Below, one piece after another: positions 17,186-25,409 of a DNA stretch of 64,000 nt. The notes under the pieces were generated by a model, which ran no database searches, was not told where the DNA came from, and worked only from the letters and a program-made list of their open reading frames with translations. Position numbers and translations under genes: made by a program. Origin of the DNA: Vreelandella aquamarina (GTDB lineage Bacteria > Pseudomonadota > Gammaproteobacteria > Pseudomonadales > Halomonadaceae); contig NZ_FODB01000005.1 in assembly GCF_900110265.1 (NCBI RefSeq), forward strand, positions 26,040 to 90,039, given 5' to 3'. How positions within the stretch are numbered: position 1 is the first letter of the stretch; each line of letters opens with the position of its first letter.

Positions 17186-19120
17186 TTACGGCAGCCGGGC
17201 GCGAATAGCGCGCTCGATGCCTTCAGCGTCCAGGCCGCAGTCGCGCAATAGCTCGGCGGGGGTGCCGTGTTCCACAAAGGCGTCCGGCAGGCCTAAGTTC
17301 AGCACTTCCACCTGAACGCCTTCCGCGTTGAGCAGCTCGTTCACTGCGCTACCCGCGCCGCCCGCAATGACGTTCTCTTCCAGGGTGACCAGCAGTTCAT
17401 GCTCGTCCGCCGCGTGGAGCACAGCATCGCGGTCCAGTGGTTTCACCGAGCGCATGTTGATATGGGTGGCGTTGAGCTTCTCAGCCACTTCGGCGGCGGC
17501 GCTATTGACGCTGCCAAACGCCAGCAGCGCGATGCGTACGCCGTCGCTGGTGCTCTCGCGACGCACCTGGGCCTCGCCAATCGCCAGCGGCTCTAGGTGC
17601 TCTGGAATGACGGCCCCAGGGCCGGTGCCACGGGGGTAGCGTACGGCAGCCGGGCCAGGATGGTGGTAGGCAGCGCTGAGCATGGCGCGGCATTCGGCTT
17701 CATCCGACGGGGCGAGAATCACCATGCCCGGCACGCAGCGCAGGAACGAAAGATCCATGCTGCCGTGGTGGGTGGGACCGTCTTCGCCCACTAGGCCTGC
17801 CCGGTCGATGGCGAAGGTGACATCTAACTCCTGTACCGCCACGTCATGAATCAGCTGGTCGTAGCCGCGCTGCAAGAAGGTGGAGTAGATCGCCACCACT
17901 GGTTTCATGCCTTCGCAGGCCATGCCGGCGGCCAGCGTGACCGCGTGCTGTTCAGCAATGGCGACGTCGAAGTAACGCTCGGGATAGGTTTGCGAGAAGC
18001 GAATCAGATCCGAGCCTTCGCCCATAGCGGGGGTAATGCCCATGAGGCGTGAGTCGGCGGCGGCCATGTCGCATAGCCAGTCGCCAAACACGTTGCAATA
18101 CTTTTTCTTAAGGGCGTTCTTCGGCGCACTGGAGGCCGCTGCTTGCTTCACCAGCGGAGCGCTGACGGTCGTGGTGGTTTTTTCCAGCTTAGTAATCGCG
18201 TGATAGCCAATCTGGTCGGCTTCGGCGGGCAGGAAGCCTTTCCCTTTGACCGTTTTGATATGCAGGAACTGCGGGCCTTTCTGGTCGCGCAGGTTACGCA
18301 GCGTTTGAGTCAGCGCCTCTAAGTCGTGGCCGTCGATGGGACCAACGTAGTGGAAACCCATCTCCTCAAACAGGGTGGCGGGACTGACCATGCCCTTCAT
18401 GTGCTCTTCGGTACGCTTGGCAAGCTCCAGGGCGCCGGGCAGGTGGGATAGCACCTTTTTGCCCTCTTCGCGCATTTTGAGGTAGGGCTGGCTGGAGAGC
18501 ACCCGTGCTAAATACGTGGCAATGCCGCCGACATTTTCAGAAATCGACATCTCATTGTCGTTCAGCACTACCAGCATATTGGCATTCACGTGGCCTGCGT
18601 GGGCCAGCGCTTCAAACGCCATCCCTGCGGTGAGCGCACCGTCGCCAATGATGGCGCAGACCTTGCGCGGGTCGTTTTGCGCCTGGGCGGCCAGGGCCAT
18701 GCCCAGCGCTGCAGAAATGGAAGTGCTGGAGTGGCCAACGCCAAAGGTGTCGTATTCGGACTCTGCCCGGCGGGGAAACGCCGCCAGGCCGCCGTGCTGG
18801 CGAATGCTGAGCATGGCATCGCGTCGCCCGGTGAGGATTTTATGCGGGTAGGCTTGATGACCCACGTCCCACACCAAGCGGTCTTTCGGCGTGTGAAAGG
18901 CGTGGTGCAGCGCGACACTGAGCTCAACAACGCCCAGGCCTGCGCCAAAGTGGCCACCCGTCACGCCAACGCTGTAGAGCAGGTAGGCGCGCAGCTCATC
19001 CGCTAGCTGGGCGAGCTGTTTAGCATTCATGGCCCGCAGCGCGGCGGGATGATCAAAAGAGTCGAGCAGTGGCGTCGCCGGGCGCTCGCGGGGTATCTCG
19101 TCGAACAGCTTCATAGGCAT
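17186..19120 (-). CDS. dxs: 1-deoxy-D-xylulose-5-phosphate synthase
   Basis: A cytosolic, thiamine-diphosphate-dependent enzyme of 644 residues. It condenses pyruvate with glyceraldehyde 3-phosphate in the first step of the MEP isoprenoid route. The ThDP motif runs from [15 protein letters not shown] to LNDNEMSIS. Transketolase-type segments [25 protein letters not shown] and [15 protein letters not shown] are intact. The start follows the ispA stop by 3 bp, with no clear ribosome site, so translation is probably coupled. The second ATG (19114) is equally possible. The xseB-ispA-dxs order is the classic gammaproteobacterial cluster. Confidence 0.96.
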   Translation of the reverse strand: MPMKLFDEIPRERPATPLLDSFDHPAALRAMNAKQLAQLADELRAYLLYSVGVTGGHFGAGLGVVELSVALHHAFHTPKDRLVWDVGHQAYPHKILTGRRDAMLSIRQHGGLAAFPRRAESEYDTFGVGHSSTSISAALGMALAAQAQNDPRKVCAIIGDGALTAGMAFEALAHAGHVNANMLVVLNDNEMSISENVGGIATYLARVLSSQPYLKMREEGKKVLSHLPGALELAKRTEEHMKGMVSPATLFEEMGFHYVGPIDGHDLEALTQTLRNLRDQKGPQFLHIKTVKGKGFLPAEADQIGYHAITKLEKTTTTVSAPLVKQAAASSAPKNALKKKYCNVFGDWLCDMAAADSRLMGITPAMGEGSDLIRFSQTYPERYFDVAIAEQHAVTLAAGMACEGMKPVVAIYSTFLQRGYDQLIHDVAVQELDVTFAIDRAGLVGEDGPTHHGSMDLSFLRCVPGMVILAPSDEAECRAMLSAAYHHPGPAAVRYPRGTGPGAVIPEHLEPLAIGEAQVRRESTSDGVRIALLAFGSVNSAAAEVAEKLNATHINMRSVKPLDRDAVLHAADEHELLVTLEENVIAGGAGSAVNELLNAEGVQVEVLNLGLPDAFVEHGTPAELLRDCGLDAEGIERAIRARLP

Positions 19121-19123
19121 GTG

Positions 19124-20017
19124 TTAGTGGTCGCGCTCGATCATATAGTGGGCAAGATCGGCCAGGGGTGCGGCCTGCTCGCCTAACGGGGCGAGGGCGG
19201 CAATGGCCTCGTCAATAAGCGTGTTCGCTTTGCGCTGCGCCCCCGCCAGCCCCAGTAAGCTTGGGTAAGTGGGCTTGGCACGGGCGGCGTCAGCGCCGGA
19301 AATTTTGCCCAGCGTGGCGGTGTCACCCGTCACATCCAGGATGTCGTCATGAATCTGGAAGGCTAGGCCAATGGCGCGGGCATAGCGAATTAGCGCTGCT
19401 AGGCGCGGGTCGTCCTCTTCCACCGCGACCAGACCGCCCAAGCGTACGGCCGCCACGATCAGCGCGCCGGTTTTATGGGCGTGCATATGCGCCATTGCTT
19501 CGGCGTCCGGGTGGCCTCCTACGGCGGCTAAATCCAGCGCTTGGCCAGCCACCATGCCATCGCGGCCAGAGGCGACCGCCAGCGTGGTGACTAGCTGGCC
19601 CAGGCGCGGGTGCGGGCGGCTGGCCAGCACTTCAAACGCCAGGGCTTGCAAGGCATCGCCCGCTAAAATAGCCGTCGCCTCATCAAAGGCTTTATGCACC
19701 GTGGGCTGGCCGCGGCGCAGGTCGTCATCATCCATGGCGGGCAGATCGTCGTGAATTAGCGAGTAGGCGTGAATCAGCTCGATGGCCGCCGCGGGAGCAT
19801 CCAGGGCGTCGTCACTTGCCCCAAGGGCTTGACCCGCTAAATAGACCAGCAGCGGGCGTAAACGTTTGCCGCCGACCAAAAGCCCGTGGCGCATGGCCGC
19901 CTCTAAACGCTCATCTACCGCTGGGCGTGCATCGAATAGCGCGGCCAGCGTGGCATCTACTCGGGTGCTGCTGGCATGGCGCAGCGTGGCTAGTCGGGAG
20001 GCGTGGGCGGTCACCAT
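19124..20017 (-). CDS. ispA: Farnesyl diphosphate synthase (short-chain polyprenyl synthase)
   Basis: A 297-residue cytosolic prenyltransferase that builds farnesyl diphosphate from IPP and DMAPP/GPP. The first aspartate-rich motif is in [15 protein letters not shown], with the two-residue insertion usual in bacterial IspA, and the second is in [25 protein letters not shown] lies near the N-terminus. The start at 20017 has GAGGAG 8 bp upstream inside the end of xseB and overlaps it by 7 bp, indicating translational coupling in xseB-ispA-dxs. Confidence 0.95.
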   Translation of the reverse strand: MVTAHASRLATLRHASSTRVDATLAALFDARPAVDERLEAAMRHGLLVGGKRLRPLLVYLAGQALGASDDALDAPAAAIELIHAYSLIHDDLPAMDDDDLRRGQPTVHKAFDEATAILAGDALQALAFEVLASRPHPRLGQLVTTLAVASGRDGMVAGQALDLAAVGGHPDAEAMAHMHAHKTGALIVAAVRLGGLVAVEEDDPRLAALIRYARAIGLAFQIHDDILDVTGDTATLGKISGADAARAKPTYPSLLGLAGAQRKANTLIDEAIAALAPLGEQAAPLADLAHYMIERDH

Positions 20018-20286
20018 GGCGGCGTCTCCTCGCTGTCGTTGCCAGCATCCGGGGCACCTGCGAACGGGGCAACTGCCAGTTTGCCGTCGGTATCTTCGCT
20101 CAGGGCCCGTACTTTTAGCTCAGCGCTATCGAGGCGCTGCTGGGCGTCGCGGGTCAGGCGAACGCCCTGCTCAAAAGCGGTCAGCGCATCTTCCAATGAG
20201 AGTTCGCCGGACTCCAGGCGTTCCACAATGGTCTCTAGCTGGGCAACCGTTGCGGCAAAATCTTGTGGGGGTGTGGTGTCGCTCAT
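20011..20286 (-). CDS. xseB: Exodeoxyribonuclease VII small subunit
   Basis: A 91-residue helical subunit of the XseA/XseB nuclease that degrades single-stranded DNA. The core [20 protein letters not shown] with [15 protein letters not shown] is the family pattern. The start is set at 20286 ([10 protein letters not shown]); the open frame upstream to 20328 adds untypical residues. The C-terminal tail is acidic and short. It leads the xseB-ispA-dxs operon and is divergent from serA (277 bp between). Confidence 0.92.
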   Translation of the reverse strand: MSDTTPPQDFAATVAQLETIVERLESGELSLEDALTAFEQGVRLTRDAQQRLDSAELKVRALSEDTDGKLAVAPFAGAPDAGNDSEETPPW

Positions 20287-20563
20287 TGGGCAATGCCTAC
20301 CGTTTTCCGGGCGCCCTGGTATCAGCAAGGGCGACGAGTGTGGCTGCGGATGCTGTTAAATAAACGCACAGTATACACCGAGGCGAGGGGGTGGCGTCTG
20401 CCCTCCCTATGGGGTGATTGTTCGACTTGCACTCTGTTCATCTTGAAAGCGCACACTTTTCATCACGCCAAGACACCGGGAGCGCAAGCGGCTGTGCTAC
20501 TATACGGGCCTCCCGTGAACCGATACACGGCGCATGCCGCCGACCATAGAGGTTGATTCAGCC

Positions 20564-21808
20564 ATGGCCAAAACGTCCCTGGAAAAGAGCAAGATCAAGA
20601 TCCTGCTACTCGAGGGCGTCCACCAAAGCGCGGTGGACAATTTTCACAACGCAGGTTACGAGAACATCGAGCATCTGCCGACTTCGCTGGATGAAGAGTC
20701 GCTGATCGAGAAGATTCGTGATGTTCACTTTATCGGCATCCGCTCCCGCACTCAGCTAACCGAGCGCGTGTTTGAGGCGGCCGAGAAGTTAGTAAGCGTT
20801 GGCTGTTTCTGTATCGGTACCAACCAAGTTGACCTGGATGCGGCGCTCAAGCGCGGTATCGCGGTATTTAATGCGCCTTACTCCAACACCCGCTCAGTGG
20901 CGGAGCTGGTACTGGCAGAAGCCATTATGCTGCTGCGCGGTATTCCCGAGAAGAATGCTCGCGCGCACCAGGGCGGCTGGCTGAAGTCGGCGAAAAACTC
21001 CCACGAAGCGCGCGGTAAAACCCTCGGTATCGTGGGTTACGGCAGTATCGGCGCACAGCTCTCTGTATTGGCAGAGTCGCTCGGCTTCAACGTGATTTAC
21101 TACGATGTGATCACTAAGCTGGGTATGGGTAATGCCAGCCAGGTCGCCAGCCTGGAGGAGTTGCTGGATCGTTCGGACGTGGTCAGCCTGCACGTGCCGG
21201 ACCTGCCCTCTACCCGCTGGATGATTGGCGCGAAAGAGATCGCCGCCATGAAGGATGGCGCTATCCTGATCAATGCCGCCCGTGGCAGCGTGGTGGAAAT
21301 CGAGCCGCTGGCGGATGCCATTAAAGCAGGAAAACTCAATGGGGCGGCCATCGACGTCTTCCCGGTTGAGCCGAAAGGCAACGATGAAGAGTTCCAAAGC
21401 CCGCTGCGCGGCCTGGATAACGTGATTCTGACGCCGCATATCGGTGGTTCTACCCTGGAAGCCCAGGAGAACATTGGTATCGAGGTCTCCGAAAAACTGA
21501 TCACGTACTCGGACAACGGTACCACGGTCACCTCGGTCAACTTCCCCGAAGTGGCACTGCCCGCGCACCCGGACAAGCACCGTTTGCTGCACATTCACGA
21601 CAACGTGCCCGGCGTGCTTTCTCAGATCAACCGCGTGCTGTCAGAAAACGGCATCAACATTTCTGGCCAGTATCTGCAGACCAACGATAAGGTCGGTTAC
21701 GTGGTGATTGATGTCGATAAAGCCTACGGCCCGCAGGCGCTGGAAGCGTTGAAGCAAGTAGAGCACACGCTGAAGATTCGCGTGCTCTATTCGGCGCAGA
21801 ATAGCTGA
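20564..21808 (+). CDS. serA: D-3-phosphoglycerate dehydrogenase
   Basis: A 414-residue cytosolic enzyme of the phosphorylated serine pathway (3-phosphoglycerate to 3-phosphohydroxypyruvate). It has the NAD-binding GIVGYGSIGAQLSVLAESLG, the catalytic Arg in NAARGSVVEI and the catalytic His in LTPHIGGSTLEAQ. A C-terminal ACT domain (from about residue 340, HRLLHIHDNVPGVLSQINRV) is the serine feedback site, as in the E. coli type. The ATG at 20564 (MAKTSLEKSK) follows an AGAGGT; an earlier ATG at 20534 is not supported. It is monocistronic with a strong terminator. Confidence 0.96.
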   Translation: MAKTSLEKSKIKILLLEGVHQSAVDNFHNAGYENIEHLPTSLDEESLIEKIRDVHFIGIRSRTQLTERVFEAAEKLVSVGCFCIGTNQVDLDAALKRGIAVFNAPYSNTRSVAELVLAEAIMLLRGIPEKNARAHQGGWLKSAKNSHEARGKTLGIVGYGSIGAQLSVLAESLGFNVIYYDVITKLGMGNASQVASLEELLDRSDVVSLHVPDLPSTRWMIGAKEIAAMKDGAILINAARGSVVEIEPLADAIKAGKLNGAAIDVFPVEPKGNDEEFQSPLRGLDNVILTPHIGGSTLEAQENIGIEVSEKLITYSDNGTTVTSVNFPEVALPAHPDKHRLLHIHDNVPGVLSQINRVLSENGINISGQYLQTNDKVGYVVIDVDKAYGPQALEALKQVEHTLKIRVLYSAQNS

Positions 21809-21832
21809 TATTACCGACCCGCGCAGCGTCAC

Positions 21833-21856
21833 AAAACGGCCCGAAAGGGCCGTTTT
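21833..21856. terminator. Bidirectional terminator between serA and the pirin gene
   Basis: AAAACGGCCC-GAAA-GGGCCGTTTT: a perfect 10-bp stem with a GNRA tetraloop and T/A runs on both sides, between convergent genes. Confidence 0.92.
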
Positions 21857-21861
21857 GCCTA

Positions 21862-22551
21862 TCAGGCCAGGTCGAACAGCAGTACTTCGCTGGCGTCGCT
21901 GCTGGTGAGCTCGACGTGCTCATCCGGCGTAAACGCAGCGGCATCGCCGGTGGTGAGCCGCTCGCCGTTCACCTCGACAGCCCCCTTCACCACATGCAGC
22001 CATGCGTAGCGTGAGGGCGGGGACGTGACTTGCTCCCCGGCGCTCAGCAGGCTGGCGTACAGGCTGACATCCTGATTCACGCTCACCGAGCCATCGCGAC
22101 CATCTGGGGAGAGCACCAAGCGCCACTGGCCCTGCCGCTCGGCGGTGGAGAAGTGCTTCTGCTCGTAGCTGGGCTGAATGCCACGCTGGGCGGTTTCGAT
22201 CCAGATTTGCAGAAAGTGCAGCCCGTTTTCTTGAGAGTGGTTGAACTCGCTGTGCAGTACGCCCGTGCCTGCGGACATGCGCTGCACATCGCCGGGGCGC
22301 ATCACTTCGCCATTGCCCATGTTGTCCTTGTGCTCCATCTCGCCATCAAGCACGTAGGAGATAATTTCCATATCCCGGTGGGGGTGGGCGCCAAAGCCGT
22401 GGCCGGGGGCCACACGGTCTTCGTTGATCACCCGCAGCGCGCGGAAGCCCATGTGGTTGGGGTCCATGTAATTGGCGAACGAAAACGTGTGGTAGGAGCG
22501 CAGCCAGCCGTGGTCGGCGTAGCCCCGCTCGTGGGAGCGACGAATCTTCAT
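21862..22551 (-). CDS. Pirin family protein (quercetin 2,3-dioxygenase-like, YhhW type)
   Basis: A bicupin of 229 residues. The metal-binding cupin motif is visible as GFGAHPHRDMEIISYVLDGE plus the later HSEFNHS, giving three or four histidines and a glutamate. The N-terminus MKIRRSHERGYADHGWLRSY and HTFSFANYMDP are typical of the YhhW/pirin group, some of which cleave quercetin in vitro; the physiological role is unknown. It is a single gene convergent with serA, sharing its terminator. Confidence 0.85.
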   Translation of the reverse strand: MKIRRSHERGYADHGWLRSYHTFSFANYMDPNHMGFRALRVINEDRVAPGHGFGAHPHRDMEIISYVLDGEMEHKDNMGNGEVMRPGDVQRMSAGTGVLHSEFNHSQENGLHFLQIWIETAQRGIQPSYEQKHFSTAERQGQWRLVLSPDGRDGSVSVNQDVSLYASLLSAGEQVTSPPSRYAWLHVVKGAVEVNGERLTTGDAAAFTPDEHVELTSSDASEVLLFDLA

Positions 22552-22775
22552 TAAAGCACCTCATCACTGAGTTAAGTTACCGCCTACTATACGACCGAGT
22601 GCGCGTGGCGTGGGGTGAAGCTTTCTCAATGATGTCGTCGAAATAATCGACGGTTGGCGGTGTCGTTGATCTGCATCAAACACGCCGAGATGCACCCACG
22701 GCGGGCTTTTTGTTATCATGCGCGCCTTTATTGACCCGGTCCGCCCTTTGCGAGGGCGACTACCAGGAGCACTCC

Positions 22776-23735
22776 ATGACGACCCCAACTCCCACTGCGC
22801 CCGTTGTGGTGGCAGCGCTGTATAAATTTGTCACCCTGAACGATTTCGAAGCCCTGCGCGAGCCGCTGCGCCAAACTATGCTGGATAACGGCGTAAAAGG
22901 CACGCTGTTGCTGGCCAAAGAGGGCATCAACGGTACCGTGGCCGGTAGCCGCGAAGGCATCGACGCGCTGCTAGCATGGCTCACCGCCGACCCGCGCCTT
23001 GCCGATATCGACCACAAAGAGTCATTTTGCGACGAGCCGCCGTTCTACCGCACCAAGGTCAAACTGAAAAAAGAGATCGTCACGCTGGGCGTGCCGGGCA
23101 TCGACCCCAACGACACCGTGGGCACTTACGTGGAGCCAGAGAACTGGAACGACGTCATCTCCGACCCCGAAGTGCTGGTAATCGATACTCGCAACGACTA
23201 CGAAGTGGCGATTGGCAGCTTCGAAGGTGCGGTGGACCCGAAAACCACCACCTTCCGCGAGTTTCCAGAGTATGTGCGCAAGCACTATAACCCGGAGCAG
23301 CATAAGAAGGTTGCTATGTTTTGCACCGGCGGTATCCGCTGCGAAAAGGCCTCCAGCTTTATGCTGAAAGAGGGCTTTGAAGAGGTGTACCACCTGAAAG
23401 GCGGCGTGCTGAACTACCTGGAAAAAGTGCCGGAAGAGCAGTCGCTGTGGCGCGGCGAATGCTTCGTGTTCGATAACCGGGTCACCGTTCGCCACGACCT
23501 CACCGAAGGCGAGCACGAGCAGTGCCACGCCTGCCGGATGCCTATCTCTCAGGAAGATATGCAGTCGTCGGCCTACGAGCCCGGCATCAGCTGCCCGCAC
23601 TGTATCGACTCACTGCCCGAGAAAACCCGCGCCGCCGCCCGCGAGCGTCAGCGCCAGATTGAGCTGGCCAAAGCCCGTGGTGAGCCTCATCCGCTGGGCT
23701 ATAACCATCGCCAAGGCACTCGCGAGAAAGCGTAA
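22776..23735 (+). CDS. trhO: tRNA uridine(34) hydroxylase (rhodanese-like)
   Basis: A 319-residue TrhO/YceA protein that hydroxylates wobble uridine 34 during 5-methoxy/5-carboxymethoxyuridine formation. It has an N-terminal domain ([18 protein letters not shown]), a rhodanese domain with active-site cysteine in [11 protein letters not shown], and a C-terminal cysteine cluster (CHACRMP...SCPHC). The ATG at 22776 has AGGAG 6-7 bp upstream; the longer frame from 22710 is discarded. The end of a lost crotonase gene overlaps its stop codon. Confidence 0.93.
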   Translation: MTTPTPTAPVVVAALYKFVTLNDFEALREPLRQTMLDNGVKGTLLLAKEGINGTVAGSREGIDALLAWLTADPRLADIDHKESFCDEPPFYRTKVKLKKEIVTLGVPGIDPNDTVGTYVEPENWNDVISDPEVLVIDTRNDYEVAIGSFEGAVDPKTTTFREFPEYVRKHYNPEQHKKVAMFCTGGIRCEKASSFMLKEGFEEVYHLKGGVLNYLEKVPEEQSLWRGECFVFDNRVTVRHDLTEGEHEQCHACRMPISQEDMQSSAYEPGISCPHCIDSLPEKTRAAARERQRQIELAKARGEPHPLGYNHRQGTREKA

Positions 23736-23812
23736 TCATCCTGGTCGACGATGTGGCAGAAGGCATCGATGCGTTTATCGAAAAGCGCGCGCCTCGCTGG
23801 CAGCATCGCTAG
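23735..23812 (+). pseudogene. Crotonase (enoyl-CoA hydratase/isomerase) C-terminal remnant
   Basis: Right after the trhO stop, a 25-codon open stretch reads VAEGIDAFIEKRAPRWQHR before a TAG. This is the standard C-terminal end of enoyl-CoA hydratase-family proteins (E-G-I-x-A-F-x-E-K-R-x-P-x-W). The rest of that gene is absent and no start codon belongs to the piece. It is followed by an IclR regulator, a family that often controls acyl or aromatic catabolic genes, so a catabolic gene was probably deleted here and left its end behind. Confidence 0.7.
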
Positions 23813-23923
23813 TACACGCTGCTAGCCATTGGTGGAATTTGTTTCCGTAAACGCGACAGCGCCCGCGCGGCGCGTTATCCTGCTGGCTTTTTACGTCATT
23901 CAGCGCCTTCAGGAGAGTATCAG

Positions 23924-24748
23924 GTGAGTGAAGCCAAGCGCAGATCAGTCGGACGTCCGGCGGGAGCCACCAAAGCCAGCGGTGGGCATAGCCAATCGTT
24001 AGTACGCGGCCTCACGCTACTCGAGTATTTGTCCGCCAGCCCCTTGGGCCTTGCGCTCTCGGAACTGGCGGAGATGGCTGACCTTGCCCCCTCGACCACC
24101 CACCGCCTGCTGCAGGCGCTGCAAAGCCAGGGCTTTGTTACCCAAGAGAGCGAACAGGGCCTGTGGCGCATCGACGTCAAAACCTTCCGCATTGGTAACA
24201 GTTTCCTTGAAGCTCGCGACGTGGTGGCCAAAAGCCGCCCGTTTTTGCGCCGCTTAACCGCAGAAACCGGCGAAACGGCGAACCTGGGTATCCGCGATGG
24301 CGCTACGGCGGTCTTCCTGGCTCAAAACGAATCCCCGCAGATGATGCGCATGATCACGCGGCTGGGGTCCCGTGCGCCGCTGCACGCCTCCGGCGTGGGC
24401 AAGGCGCTGCTGGCGTGGATGAGCGAGGAGGAGCGCAGCGCGCTGTTAGAAGGCGGCTACGAGCTGGCCCGTGTGACTGAAAATACCCTCTATCAAACGG
24501 ATTCACTGCAGGCGGAAATGGCCGCCATTCGCGCCCAAGGCTTTGCCTGCGACCGGGAAGAGCATGCGATTGGCCTGCACTGCGTGGCGGCCTGCATTTT
24601 CGACGAGCACCGCACCCCGTTAGCCGCTATTTCTGTGTCTGGCCCCATGGCGCGCATTCCCGAAGAGCGCCTGCTGGTACTGGGGGCGCTGGTGCGTCAA
24701 ATAGCCGACGAAATTACCCAGCAGCTCGGCGGCCAGCTGCCCCGTTAA
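23924..24748 (+). CDS. IclR-family transcriptional regulator
   Basis: A 274-residue IclR regulator. The N-terminal winged HTH (about 27-75) contains LALSELAEMADLAPSTTHRL and LLQALQSQGFV. The C-terminal effector domain (about 95-265) contains ASGVGKALLAWMSEEER and CDREEHAIGLHCVAACIFDE, the usual ligand-pocket region. A GTG start at 23924 has AGGAGA 7 bp upstream. The target is unknown; neighbours do not form an obvious catabolic operon, but the preceding crotonase remnant hints at a lost one. Confidence 0.9.
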   Translation: MSEAKRRSVGRPAGATKASGGHSQSLVRGLTLLEYLSASPLGLALSELAEMADLAPSTTHRLLQALQSQGFVTQESEQGLWRIDVKTFRIGNSFLEARDVVAKSRPFLRRLTAETGETANLGIRDGATAVFLAQNESPQMMRMITRLGSRAPLHASGVGKALLAWMSEEERSALLEGGYELARVTENTLYQTDSLQAEMAAIRAQGFACDREEHAIGLHCVAACIFDEHRTPLAAISVSGPMARIPEERLLVLGALVRQIADEITQQLGGQLPR

Positions 24749-24767
24749 ACGTTAGAGGGCGCGTATC

Positions 24768-25199
24768 GTGTTCAGCCTGTTTTGGGTGGCGCTTGCCAGT
24801 GCCACCCTGCTGCCTGGTGGCTCGGAAGTGTGGCTGGCGCGGCTATGGTGTGTTGGTGAGCCGGCACTGGTGCTGTGGGTTGTGGCGACGGCTGGCAACA
24901 CGCTGGGCAGTTTGATCAATGTGGCCCTGGGCCGCTACGCTCGTCAGTTTCAACATCGCCGCTGGTTTCCGGCGTCGCCTGAGGGTCTGGCCCGCGCCGA
25001 GCGCTGGTACCACCGCTTTGGTGAGGCGAGCCTGCTGCTGTCTTGGTTACCCGTGATTGGCGACCCGCTCACCGTGCTGGCAGGGGTGATGCGCCTTGCC
25101 TGGTGGCGGGCGCTGCTCTGGATTGTGCTGGCAAAAGGTGCCCGCTATGGGCTGCTGATTGCGCTGGCCCATCAATGGTTGGCGCCTTACTGCCAATAA
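24768..25199 (+). CDS. yqaA: YqaA family inner-membrane protein (DedA/SNARE-associated fold)
   Basis: A 143-residue inner-membrane protein with about four hydrophobic segments. LFWVALASATLLPGGSEVWL, ATAGNTLGSLINVALGRYA and SWLPVIGDPLTVLAGVMRL match YqaA, a small relative of the DedA membrane family. The molecular role is not established; the family is linked to lipid or ion homeostasis. A GTG start at 24768 follows GAGGG by 8 bp and lies 19 bp after the iclR-type gene, so the two may be co-transcribed. Confidence 0.85.
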   Translation: MFSLFWVALASATLLPGGSEVWLARLWCVGEPALVLWVVATAGNTLGSLINVALGRYARQFQHRRWFPASPEGLARAERWYHRFGEASLLLSWLPVIGDPLTVLAGVMRLAWWRALLWIVLAKGARYGLLIALAHQWLAPYCQ

Positions 25200-25409
25200 A
25201 CGGCAATTACCTTCACTCGGTTTCATTGGTGTACCAAAAACAGCCGCGTTAACGTCTCTTACATCGAGTCATGTTACGCTAGTCACTTTGGATCGAGCGT
25301 TATACAAAGCTTGCATTTCCATTGGATGCACTATCCTGTGTTTAACATTCTTAGGTTGAACTTTAACGAGGGCAGGATGGCAAATACTCACCCAAAAGGA
25401 GGTTATGGT

